NCBI RefSeq assembly: GCF_008831285.2
Contig: NC_045141.1
Coordinates: 22,102,742-22,166,741, forward strand
DNA length: 64,000 nucleotides
Direction of reading: 5' to 3'
Origin: Nymphaea colorata
Taxonomy: Eukaryota > Streptophyta > Magnoliopsida > Nymphaeales > Nymphaeaceae
Shown: piece after piece, positions 45,316 through 57,100 of the stretch
Layout: each line of letters begins with the position of its first letter
How positions within the stretch are numbered: position 1 is the first letter of the stretch
The notes under the pieces: generated by a model
Database searches by the model: none
What the model saw: the letters and a program-made list of their open reading frames with translations, nothing else
What the model was told of the DNA's origin: nothing
Position numbers and translations under genes: made by a program

Positions 45316-45752
45316 TATATTCTAATTTAAAACGGTACATCTATCTGGCTATTGATGCCTATGTGGTTCGGCATTGATTAAAATAGACGGTCATAAAAGA
45401 TCTATGAGCTGAGCATGTATAAGGAGCAAAGGCTCCTCTCCTTTTCCTTTGCTCCTAATTACGCAAGAGACTTTGACAACATCGATAAGCGAAGCAGTGA
45501 TAGCCCTTATGGTCCGACCAACTATACTAACCCTTTAAAACCTCTTGAAATTGGCCTTGTCTTAGTTGGGCAACGTGCTGCCGTTGTGTTTTCTCATTTC
45601 TTAATTTGCGGATAATTTATTCAAGATGTGGCAAGCAGGTAAATGCGTGCATCCACGTTTATTTCATGTCCTCTCTAATTTTTCTTCCCTTTGTGCTTGT
45701 CGGTGGCATGCCACCAACCCCAGCCCTTCCTCTTTTCTTTCTTTCACTCGGT

Positions 45753-45756
<4 letters not shown>

Positions 45757-45830
<74 letters not shown>
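45757..45830. repeat. (TA)n-(GA)n microsatellite
   Basis: About 23 TA units pass directly into about 14 GA units. Confidence 0.95.
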
Positions 45831-45834
<4 letters not shown>

Positions 45835-46772
45835 ACCCCGAAAACTAACTTGAGTTGACGCTTATTGTGCTTCTCCTTAAACAAACTGATAGAGATGCCT
45901 GCCACGATCCTACTTTCTTTAAAAAGGAGAGAAAAAGAAGACAGATTTCTAATTAATAAGTAAAATGTTTATATAACAGTATTCGCCGTAGGACCATTGA
46001 TTGTCAATATCAATGGTACATGAAAGGTCACCCTGGAAACTAATGTTACCCTGGTTTTTCAGTTAATGAGTTAGCAAGAAAGACCAAGCGTAAATCCTCT
46101 TATAAACTCTTCTTGTCTTCACCACTTTGTGGAAACAGCGATGTCCGGAGCAAGATTGTCCACCCAACGGCCGAGGCCTATCCCTCCGGCTGTGACGACA
46201 TTGTTTTTGGACCTTCTCTTCTTTCTTTGTCAAAAGCTGCGTTTTGGGCAGATCCTCATCACTTTGTTAACCAAAAGTTAAACATAAAAATTGAAGCTGT
46301 ACATCGGCACCTTCAAAGGAGCGTTCCCCTTTGAGGAAGCCTGGATTATCAATAAAATGATGTTTTATAATTTTATTTCTTCCAAATCATGAGGATCCAA
46401 AGTTCGGAAAATGGTAAAACATGGAAACTCCAAAGCCTCCTTTGTAAAAAGAACAAAAACAAGGTGTCAGCTCTACTGCCTGTACTTCAAGGGGCTTAGT
46501 GTAACTGGTCGAGTTGGTGAGCCTTTAAAAGCCCGATCACTTGTGGGTGTTACTCATCTGTACTACAAACAATGACATACTCTGATCTTGAGTTGGAGGA
46601 AGTAACTATAACTTCACTTAGGCCTTGATGCAGTATTAGACTTTGGGGCAAGATGAAGAGAGGATGGGTTTCGGCTTCTTTCGGGTATCTCCCTTGTTCT
46701 ACTGCATGTAAATGGACTTCGGGTGGTATTCATTGTCTATTCTTAAATAGCAGGGAACACATCCTGTTCTTA

Positions 46773-46930
46773 GCAGTCCAAGAACAGGAACCAAATCACA
46801 AGTCTGCCCTCGCTAGTCTAAGCACGTCGTGAGTTTACCCCTTGAAGGGCATTCCGTTAAGAACAAGAATCAAATCAGCTCGGTAGTATAAGCACATCTG
46901 GAGTTTTCCCCTTGAAAAGTTTTCCGTGGT
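46773..46930. repeat. Degenerate 80-bp tandem pair
   Basis: Two adjacent units share AAGAACAGGAACCAAATCA, then CTAAGCACGT, then GAGTTTACCCCTTGAA-like text, with about 20 percent differences and small indels. Confidence 0.6.
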
Positions 46931-47847
46931 CTGAAAAAGGAAAAGGAAAACCGAGGAGATTATTTTCAAAATGTAATTAGTTAGATCAAGATCAATGGCC
47001 CTTCCCTATATTTGTCAAATCACATTTTGGAAGAGATCTACGATTTGGGCACTCGATTTCGATGGTCATCGTTTTGAACGCTGAATCTCGTATGGTTGTA
47101 CGAGACTAATTACTAAACTATTCTAGAAAGTCTTACGATTCGTATTGTTTAAACTTTAAATCAGATTTTAGCACAACCTAAGAAGAGTCCGACTTGATTA
47201 ACCTTTTCTGGTGTGTCAAGAATGACATTCATGTGGTTCATTTCATGCAAACCTGTGAGTGTATTGCATTCATGTGTATGACAGTTGGTGACATGTGAGG
47301 TTCCTCCCTCAAAATATTTAACTTAACAGGGTTTCCTTCAAAGGGGACATGCCATATGGTGACTGGTCCTCTTAATTTTTTTTTATTTTTAAATAGAAAT
47401 CTTAAATATTTATCTTTATATATATATAAGTGCCCACCAAATTTGAGTATTTTTAAACAAGTGCCCCTTCAATTAATTTTTTTTAACTCTGCCATCGCCG
47501 GTGGTGGTGACATGTGAGCAGAGCATGCACACTGAAATCATCACAGCCTTTCATTTTTCGTGATAAACGGCCATATAGATGGCGAGCTTGTTACAAGGTT
47601 TCTTTGAAAAGATATCTGCTCGGCTCACTTTTCCATATTAGAGCATCCAAATAAATTAGAACAGCAGTAACAAATTGACAGGCCTCAAAAGATTTATTGA
47701 TCTATTGGACACGACCAGAACCAAAATACTTAACACTTTTGCATTAAAGATACCAATCACACGTACTTCATAAGTACAGAGAGACAGATGTGTACATATA
47801 ACATCTTCTGCCGCCGTTATTCACTGGCCCAGGGTACATATATTGCC

Positions 47848-50800
47848 TCACTCATCCCTGATCCCGCCGGTAAAATCCACCATTATCTTATTCAGCTTCT
47901 TGTTGCTGATCCTTTGCTCGTACATTTTTGAATCCTTGCTGCTAACACAGAAGACGGAAGACAATAAGATTCAGGAACAATATCAAAACTTTTTTTAGTC
48001 TTTTCTCGTAATAAAGAGAAATTTTTCATAGTTATGCTTGTAAAGATTCATCTCCATTAAAATCTTATACCCATTAACAAATGAATCCATACCTTTTAGT
48101 GTCCTGCATGCGGCATTGGAGCCATATCGACTCTAGAAAACTCATATTCCCACGGCCAGGTTTTGGCCAAGGAAAACGAGATAGTTTACACCTGTTCTCA
48201 GAGGGAAAGGGAGAGAGGGAGTTGCATCGGGCCACTCTGTACCCCCGGGATTTCTACTGTTTGTGGGAATCCAGGTCTCTACGTACATAGCAATGCAGGT
48301 TTTACGTACATGCGGACATGCATATATATATACATTCCTGCGGCACATCCGGACAGTTGGAGAAAGCGGTACTGCCAATATGATGCTCTATTAACGATCG
48401 CCCCAAGAGAGGGAAAGGAATGAGAACCTGTTAGGTAGGTAGGTTGCGCTTGGAGCCAAGAGGCGAGCCAGCTCGACCGCGTCCTCCTCGCGGTTGATGA
48501 GTCGGTTGAAGCAAATGTGGCGCCCAAAGGTCGACTCCTTCTCGAAAGCGCCTATGTGCGCATCGACCAAGTAGTCAACATCCACCGTGACCAAGACTCC
48601 GTCCTCATACATCTCCGCCGCTCCCTTGAGGTATGGGTGTGCTGCGCCTAGGTCCGGGCCAGTTAAAAGCCCACTGTTGACTGAGACCATGTTGACTCCC
48701 CGGTCCATAGCTAGTGCCCACGCAGTCTTCTCAGCCAACGTCTTGCTCAGGGCGTACCAGAGCTGCCATCTCAGAAAAACCAAAGGGCGTTAAAATTTGG
48801 AATAATGTAGTGGATTCAATACATAATCGTATTGGATCTACAAGATTAGAAGATGTTCCATGTTTGAATCATGCTCACAAAATATCAGACTTGGTTATAT
48901 CCCAGCAAGACGTCGAGAAAAATATAGTGAATAAGCTGGAAACCTGACGGACAAAACATACTAAGCTAACCAATTACATGTAAACGAAGATCTTAATCTG
49001 TCGACTTAGCTTTCTTGTATTACATCTGGATATGTCAAGAAGTTGCGGATCCAATGTAAAATGAAATCACCTTGAAATTTCTGCAGAAGTTGGCCTCGCT
49101 CCAATGTCGCTCGTCGAATTCGGCCATGCTCTTCCGGTTTTCTTTCCAGATGACGGCAGCCACAGACGAGGTAAAGACCACCTTCTCCATGCTCTCTGTT
49201 TGCCCGCATGCTTCCAGTACATTGTGAGCTGCTCGGACCTCAACCTCCATCATCAGATCCTGCAAGGCAAGATTAGTTTAAGTAAAACTGTCAATTTTTT
49301 CTTCTCTGATTGGCAACGTCGGGTCAAGCAAATGGACAGTACACCAGATCCCCCAAAACATGTCGATGAATGCAGTGGGCGTGTGCAGGCATACAGACAC
49401 ATACATACACATAAATACTAAATTATGACGACTGAAACATAAGATATTTTCCAGCATCTTTTTATACACTCGATAGATCAATCTAATATCTAGGAAGAAC
49501 GTCCCAAGCGGGTGAGGCCTATTGGGCCAGCCCAGGACGGTAGGCGCATGATCAAAAGTTCGAACCTCATGGGCAAATTCATCCTCTGCAGAAGCCAATG
49601 AAAGTTGGACCGAGGTTGGGCGCGGTTTCGACATGTCAAAACAAATATCCAAAAGGGAAGAGAAGAAGAATGTGGGCCAGATGTCTTGAGGATCCCCTTA
49701 ACATTGATGGGCTCTACCAATGCTCAAAAAGTTTTATTAGGCTTGTTTAGGATGGCAAATGGGTCGGATCTGGTTTGAGTGTCTTGTCTTTTTCTATTGT
49801 ACTCGGATTCTACCTCTAATGCATCTAGCTATCCCGGATATTATCCTTTTGCAGCTCTAATAATGTGATTTATGAAAATAGTAAGAGGACATAAGAGATG
49901 ATTCATGGAACACTTACGCCCAGGAAAGGGATGGAGGGAAAGGGAGGGAAAGGAATGGAAAGGGAAGGGAAGGGAAGAGAAAGGGAAGGGAATGGAATGA
50001 AATGGAAAGAGGTGATTATAAAAGCTTGTTTGGATAAAAGTGAATGGAATGGAAAGGAAACGATACAATTTATAATAATACCCTCAATAGTCAAAAGGTT
50101 GGAAGAAAAATCGTGGAGGGGTATTTTGGGCAGTCAACACTTTTGTACTTACTCCCTTTCCTTTCCCTCCCAATCCGTCCGATTTGGAAGGGATTGAATT
50201 TACACTATACAATCCTTTCTTTTCCTTTCCTTTCCTTTCCCTCCCCTCCCATCCAAACAGACTTCCTCTCTTTCCCTTCCTTTCCCTCCTTTCTAATTAG
50301 CCAACCAAACACAGGAGAGAATGCTCAATCCCTCCCTTTCCCTCCCTTTCCTTCCAACCAAACAAGCCCTTAAGTGTTTAAGTATTTTATAAATCTGTCT
50401 TAATTTTTTAAATATATTCATAAAACAGTTACATGCTGTTCATGTTACCAAAGGCCCCAAAGTTTAACATTGGCTGCATACATATTTCCGGGTTTTCCCA
50501 CCGACAGATGGCCTGGTTCCAGCTCAGGAATTTCCCAACAAGCTCTCTCATATTTGAAAACACAACAAATATGTCTCACCTCTTTTTGGACATAAAATCT
50601 GGAAAGGGGCCCATCGGTCGGGTTCTCACTGTTCATTTAAGCGATCTTTGACAATCTTGGATCTCATCCATGGCCAAACCCCTCCCCCTTCAAACCACAA
50701 ATCTGTGGTTTTTATGAGGCAATGCAGATTTAAAATACAAATAACATCTCAAAGTTTTAAACGACGATGTTTTTCTCCAATATAATACGGCAACCTTGAA

Positions 50801-53800
50801 AAAACGAGAAAAAAAGACAAATCTATGATTTTTACAAGGCAACACAGATTTGAAACCATAGTCACAAATAACGTCTCAGAGTTTTAAACGGTGAGACTTT
50901 TCTCGGATATAATACGGCAAGCTTGCAAAAAACGATAAAAAAAAGAAGAAAAATATGGTAATTTTTTAAACAATTTAAAAAACTAAAAATAAAAAAAAAG
51001 TGAGAAACTAATAACATAAACATCAAAAGATAATAGACTTGCAACAAATTGAAAAAAAAAAACTGTTTGACATTAAAAAAAAGCTTAAAAAAATGAAAAA
51101 ACTGAAAAAAGAGTTAAAAACACACATTTTTTGTTTTTAACGTTAAAAACGTTTTTTAAAGTTTTAAATGGCTAGTTAATTTATCGTGTTTTTTTTCACT
51201 TTTTTTTTTTTAAAAAAAAAACGAGTTTTCTATAACTATGTTTGAAACCTTCACTGCCTGCTTAAGCCATGGAACAAACTTGGCCTTGTGGTTTTGGGAC
51301 TTCATTATGTCATCTTGGCCGCACTAAATTCATTACCGTTAGTACTCTAGCCATGGACCATGCCAACAACTAGAATAATTAGTGATTTCTATGTTCGTTG
51401 CAGAACACATCGCACAAACATGTGTCCCTTCGTGGATTCGAAAGAATAATCCTTATTTTCCATATTTGTAGAATCTTCTCTCTAGAAACCTTTGATAAGG
51501 GATAATTGTTTCTTTCAATCTGAAAATTACGTGGGTTTTGGAATATCTTGATGTGACCTCAGTCACGTACAATATGAAGTTAAAAATTGCAATCAATACA
51601 GAAATCACTTTTGGGATGAGAAACCTAATAGAAATTGAGTTGCTATCCATTTCACCTTACAAAGCCCAACATCAACAGTAACAGTTTTGTTTTCAACTGC
51701 GAGTTAGCAACTTCATTCCGTGACAATTGTAGCAATTTTAACTTCTTGCACTCACAATCTCTCTCCAATGATGCGCAGTTTTTACTGGAACCCAAAAACA
51801 TTATGCCCTTGGAAATAATAAAACATGTATCCAACTAAGTGAAAGAGATACTTTAAAGTTAATTGAAATCTGACGTATTTATCTTTAGTGATGAGGATGA
51901 ACCCCTTTCTTGTAAAACTAAGACCATGAGGGCAGGACCAATTGTATAATGGGAAATTGAGAAACATGAAGACTCTGTACAATTGAAGGCAAAATATATC
52001 TCCTTTCGGTAAAATTAGATTTACTTTTATAAATTTTCGTGCTTGAAATTTGCATTTTATAGCTGCCAATAATTGCCACAACTTTTTTTTCGGTTTTTTA
52101 ATCTTGTAAAAAATTAAAACTAGCAACAATGACAAAATTGGATTTGAATACTTACATCGTAGGCTGTTTGATATTTTGGAGGCTCAAAACTGTAGAACAA
52201 TCCACAACATCCCTTGATAGCATCTACTATACTCTGGTAATCCAAGGGATCACAAGAGTACAGTTTCAGGCACTTATTATCCTCTCCCGCTAGTCGTTGC
52301 AGGAACTCCAGCTCTCCTGCACCAATAACGTCAGTAATATGTCAAAGCGTGTATATTATATGCACATATATAACAGGTTCCTGTGATGCAGGGGTGAGTA
52401 ATCATAATAAGTAAATTTGATCTTCTTTTTTAATGGAGGGGTACCCGTCGAGGGCTCCACCAAATTATTCGAAACGTCAGAGAAAAGTCTTGAACTCGAC
52501 AACGATATCGTGAAAAAGCTCAAAGAATGATAATGTTGGGACTTAATACACAGCTGCGCCTGTTTCCTCTCTTCTGTTTAGAAGGTTGCAACTAATTTAA
52601 AAAAATTGCAAAAAAGGTCTTCCTCTTTTTTTTTAGGCGACATCAAACCGGCCAAATATCGTTGGGGACTTGGGGGGAATGAGCCCAAACTGTACAAAAA
52701 ACGGCAACATTGATGTAGAGTATTCATACTGCCTATTCTCCAACTACGGTGGTATTATATAATAAATAAATTTGTTAAGGGAACACCCTTTCCTTGAGAA
52801 CTTTTATACTGCATAGTAAAAGATATTATCAGCGTGGATCCATGCGATTGGAGAAAACATAAATTAAAAAGAGAGGAAATATTTCAATAAACAGTTTAAC
52901 ATGCTTCTCTAATCATGTCCTCAAGCAAACAAGCTGGGAGAAACTCACCTGAAAACTTCTACCTCGTATCAATTCACTTCAAAATAAAGGAAAAATGAAA
53001 AGAACAATAATCTCATCCAAGCACGGAGAACATTTCACATTCAAAATCAAGATACGCTGTGCAGGTCAAACCGCTCTTTTAGAACAAGCGTTAAGTGTCC
53101 TATTAGAAATTTTCTTCCACGAAACGTTTCCCCATGAGCTAGAGACTTTCTTCAGAGTAGATTGACTGGAAAGTTTGTACTTGTAGAACCCAAGAAGGAT
53201 GAAAGAGTTCTCTTTAATGAACTGGCTACGGACAAAAGAGCTGTCAAAGTGTGAAATTTCTTCCTCTGAAAAGGAATATCAATGGAATCAAATAGCTTCT
53301 CATGCCGACACTCGAGATATTTTGAAAACCATAAGAAATTTGAATTGTGCAGTTTGAGCAGAACAAGAACTCAATTTCACCGGGAGACTGGTTTTGTATT
53401 TTGGTCAAGAGTCCACCGATGTCCAGATCCACCAAGACGGACTGCGTAGAGTGAGATGAAACGGCCGAGTATGGTGAAAATTCAAAGTCGTGAAGCAGTT
53501 TTATTCCTGATTCTTTCCGGATGCCGCATCCGTCCAAAAAATTGTGATTTGGGAAATTCGGTTGCAGATAATAGCCCAACTTCTCAAATTATCCCGCATT
53601 TCCAGATAATGCTTGGACACATTACCGATCACAACTTATGACGGCTGAAACTTCAGTTTTCGCCTGAATGAACCAACTAGAATCCACCATCATCATCGTC
53701 ATCACAAAACAAAGCCTATGATCTCTCATCAGGAAAAAAACCATTCGCTTTGGGGGATTTCTGTTTCTCTGTTCGCCTTGCCGGCTTTCCCTTCTTCTTC

Positions 53801-54036
53801 TTCTTCTTCTTACATAAATGACTATTTCCATGGGGAAGAAATGAAGAAAAGAGAAAAGGGAGAGAAAAGGAGGAAAATCAATTTTGAAGTGAAATTTTAC
53901 CTCCGTTGTTGACGGCAGCATGAACGTTGTAGCCTCTGCGGAGAAGATGGTGGACCAAGCGCGAGCCGAGGTAGCCGGAGGCGTCCATGACGCAGACCGA
54001 TTTTGGGGCTTCCGGCATCGCGGGAGGCGGACCCAT
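47848..54036 (-). CDS. Cinnamoyl-CoA reductase-like NAD(P)-dependent SDR
   Basis: Five exons on the minus strand join in phase to 303 codons: 54036-53901, 52316-52156, 49259-49071, 48762-48428, 47938-47848. The Rossmann start is VCVMDASGYLGSRLV (residues 14-28). FTSSVAAV gives the catalytic Ser130/131, and LWYALSK gives Tyr165-x3-Lys169. ADPFDYQS-like text (CDPLDYQS), MEVEVRAAHNVLEAC and the end RISNKKLNKIMVDF match the plant group with Arabidopsis At2g23910 and At4g30470, which are annotated as CCR-like. The true CCR signature NWYCYGK is absent, so lignin-type cinnamoyl-CoA reduction is not implied; the substrate is unknown. The start ATG at 54036 was chosen because the upstream frame has no earlier ATG. 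Introns 1 and 2 are long (1.6 and 2.9 kb); intron 2 contains MITE-like repeats. Confidence 0.9.
49915..50372. mobile_element. Purine/pyrimidine hairpin MITE cluster in reductase intron 2
   Basis: The left half (49919-50060) is almost all purine on the plus strand (GGAAAGG, GGGAAGG units). The right half (50150-50345) is almost all pyrimidine (CCCTTTCC, CCTTTCC units), so the halves are complementary. GCTTGTTTGGATAAAAG at 50024 and, inverted, CCAACCAAACAAGCCC at 50355-50370 are likely terminal repeats; ATCCAAACAGAC at 50252 suggests a nested second element. No protein is encoded. Confidence 0.6.
50372..50456 (-). mobile_element. Dispersed short repeat (GTTTGG family), inverted partial copy 5
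   Basis: On the minus strand it has CTTTGGTAACATGAACAGCA, TTTTATGAATATATTT and AGACAGATTTATAAAA. It abuts the hairpin MITE, so one may have inserted beside the other. Confidence 0.4.
50695..50945. repeat. 125-bp tandem duplication in reductase intron 2
   Basis: Two adjacent units (about 50695-50818 and 50819-50945) share CAAATCTGTGGTTTTTA-like starts, CTCAAAGTTTTAAACG and TATAATACGGCAA. They differ by roughly 15 percent. Confidence 0.75.
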
Positions 54037-54093
54037 AGCTTCGCTGCCACAGGAGCTCTCTCTCCCCCTCTCGACCCGGTTGGGCAAATGTAC

Positions 54094-54135
<42 letters not shown>

Positions 54136-57100
54136 CGGGTGGGTTTTGGTTTGGGTTGGGGATGGGGATGGAAACTGGAAAGCAGTCGGTATTTAAAATG
54201 GCAGGGAGCTAGCATTCAAAGATCGTGTGAGAAGAGGGACGGGTTGGTGGTAGTTGTTATTGCTAGAGAGAGAGAGGAGAGCCTTTTTTTTTTTTTTTTT
54301 TCCCTCTTTTTCAGTTTTGCAGCAATATTGGCAGCTTGAAAACGAAAGCATACTATGTACTATTGAGTCTTTACATTTATTAATTAAGAGAGGGAGAGAA
54401 CCGGGAAAAAAAGTATTAAAATAATATTGGCAGTGAAATTGAGATCAGCTGGGCCTCTGGGTGAGTCGCTTAACCATTTAAGCCACCCAGTCGATGGGGC
54501 GTAAGTCCTCCATGAACAGCTCAAATTGTTATCCGGGCTCGTAAGGTTTCTTATTGGATTTTTTCTTCCCTCCAAATTCATCTTTCACTTGTAATTTAAA
54601 ATATAATTCGTACAAGTAATTGGTAAGTTCATCCTTCAGCTATTGCTGTTGATGATTTCATGCCTACTTTTTACTTTCGCGTTCCACAGTAGACCCAAAC
54701 CAAAAATTACTGCTGAAATTGTTTCTTTTTTTTTTTTCTGAAAGAAATGATATAGGCATCCTGAAAAAGCTTGAAGAGTGTATGCAAGTATTCTAAAAAA
54801 TGATACACACCCATTTTCTTAAATTACTTGTGTTCATGAATGATGCATGGAAGCATATTACAGGCAATATCTATTCAAGAGATCGATGAGAAAACAGAAT
54901 GACAACGATATTATGGTTTAAGGGCACTCGTAAATAAGCACGGTAAGTGCTTATGCAGTATATGGACGGACCACAGTAAGAGAGTTTTTTTCAACATTCA
55001 ATCTGAACCTGCCATCATTGTTGGATTCAGTTCATTAAAATTCACATCCGAATTGGATCATTAGGCTGTCTGACTCCAACTCGACTTGGATTCATATAAG
55101 CATGTTGAGTCTATGATGCCTCAGTTTTGCTTCAGTATTCAAACTTTTTTTTTCTTGACAAAATAGACAGGAATATTTATTTGATCCAGATTCGTGACAC
55201 TGAGCTCCGATGCACCCACCAGAGCCAGTGGTTAAAAGCATGGGCTCCCAACAGTAGTGCTCAAGCATGGAAAATCTGTATCCATTTTCATATTTTCATA
55301 TATGAGACCTAGATACCATCAGAATCTTGATCATTATGAATGTTTTTTTAACCCCAATCGTATAAAACATTTACGTGCAAAGTTAAATTGCTCTACCCAC
55401 TTGGAACTACATGAAAACATCTATACATTACATTATGGACACGTATATTGTGCACGAAGCTTCATATGGAGGAGCATGTGAATGCATTATTGATTCATCT
55501 AAATGTTTGAAAGAATTTACTTTTTGGCTACCAAGCTTGTCACATATAAAGCTTAAAGGAATCATATAATTTTTTTTTTTTTGAAGATAACTCAATATAC
55601 ATGTGTTCTTTTCTTTTTCTATCGGCAAGTTGGGGTTAGGCAGGCCTCCTATCAGATTGACACCAACAGATGCTTCCTGAGAGCAACACAAACATGCAAA
55701 AAAGTACAGATAAACATAAGATACATATGCAGCTTTCTACTTCCACATTTATGACCTTCCATGTGTCAAATTAAAGATGCCAAAGATGTAAGCTTCATCA
55801 ACATCATCATCATTTTTTCTAAATCTTATTTATCATAAATCTTGAAACCCAGCTAGTGAAGCTTTGAAGCCACCTGTCGCATAATTAGGGCTCGGGATTG
55901 GCACCAGTAAGGTCAAAATTCTTCCAATCGAGTATAATGTGATAGGAGAAGAGTGAACCCAACAAATATAAGAAAGTTGAAGCCCTCGCCGCGTTCGACA
56001 TATAAAATATGAACGCATATAACAGGGAAAACTCAAGGAATTACTTGTTCTGGTGAAGAGAAGAAGAGGCATTGTTGAAGTTGGAGAGTAACGTTCAGAT
56101 TGGTGACAGTTCATGATGTGCTGTTATTTTCTGGTTGAATATTGGACCTCACGGACTTTCGCATCCACTGACGCATGAGTCGCATTTCGATGGATTCGAT
56201 GAGTCCCCCGCCGTCTCTTCCTCTTCCTCTTCCTCTTCTTCCGGGTGTTTTCCCGTCTGCAGTTTTTTCTTGTTTGGTTTTATCAGGTGGTAGGGGACAC
56301 AGGTTTGACGAGGTGCCCTCCTTCTCCCTCTCTCGACCTTCTTTCAGCACTCTCAAGCAGTGGCTCTTTCTTTGGAGGACATGGCTTTGTAACTTGTGGT
56401 TGCATAGTTAGCTGCCCCTTGCTACTTCAGTCTTCAGGTTGCCATTGTGGCTGCTCCTAAGACTTTTTGATCATCCCACGAGATGATTCAGAAAAAATAT
56501 AAATTAAAATTAGAGGATGAAAATGTTCTTTACTTTTTTATTTTGTTAACCATCCATCACAATAGATGGAACAGTTCTCATTCAAATGAGTTGACGATAT
56601 ATATATAATTTAGTTGGCATATGTTGTTTTTTCAGATTTTGTCTTTTCCTGACTTGTTTACTGGAGATGAGATTTTAAATTGGTGGAACATATATTGAGA
56701 TATTTTTGGCCATTCAAAAACTTAATGCTTTCAAAATTGGAAAACTAATCAAATCGGCCAAGCTGCTGATTAAGTGAACGAGAGCTGAATTGACGAATCC
56801 GTAAAAAATATTATTATATTTATTTTATAACAGCATAAAATAGAAAATTGTAAAACAAAATAAAACTATAATAAAAAGTGAATAGCGTATGACATGTCGC
56901 CCTCATGGATCGTCCAGTAAACCGAATTGTTGTGCCACCAGCTGGGTTTTGATCTATCAATTCAAGTCGATTTTGACAATATTCCAAAAACTAAACACTA
57001 AAAATGAATCGGACTTTATACAACAATTAATTATGTTTACTTCTTGGTAAAGCTAATGAATGAAGAGTAAATTTATAGGTCTTTCGTTATGATGAACACG

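Larger units (their letters stand above)
44401..47847. other. Convergent spacer, no gene seen
   Basis: 3' regions of the WEB gene (+) and the reductase gene (-) at the two ends. Between them are an inverted copy of the GTTTGG repeat (45165-45315), a (TA)n-(GA)n microsatellite (45757-45830) and a degenerate 80-bp tandem pair (46773-46930). The frames at 45415-45615 and 46113-46334 are not recognised. Confidence 0.6.

Noticed and set aside
46490-46560. GTGTAACTGGTCGAGTTGGTGAGCC, considered as a SINE A box
   Set aside because: No B box or 3' tail follows, so the match is too weak.
54426-54545. Sequence with tRNA-like text (GGGTGAGTCGCTTAACCATT), considered as a SINE
   Set aside because: No convincing A and B box pair at the right spacing and no tail.
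56175-56460. GC-rich patch with Pro/Leu-rich frame MSRISMDSMSPPP
   Set aside because: It has a CTTCCT repeat at the start and two competing frames, with no domain and no joined exon. It may be a gene remnant, but that is not supportable.
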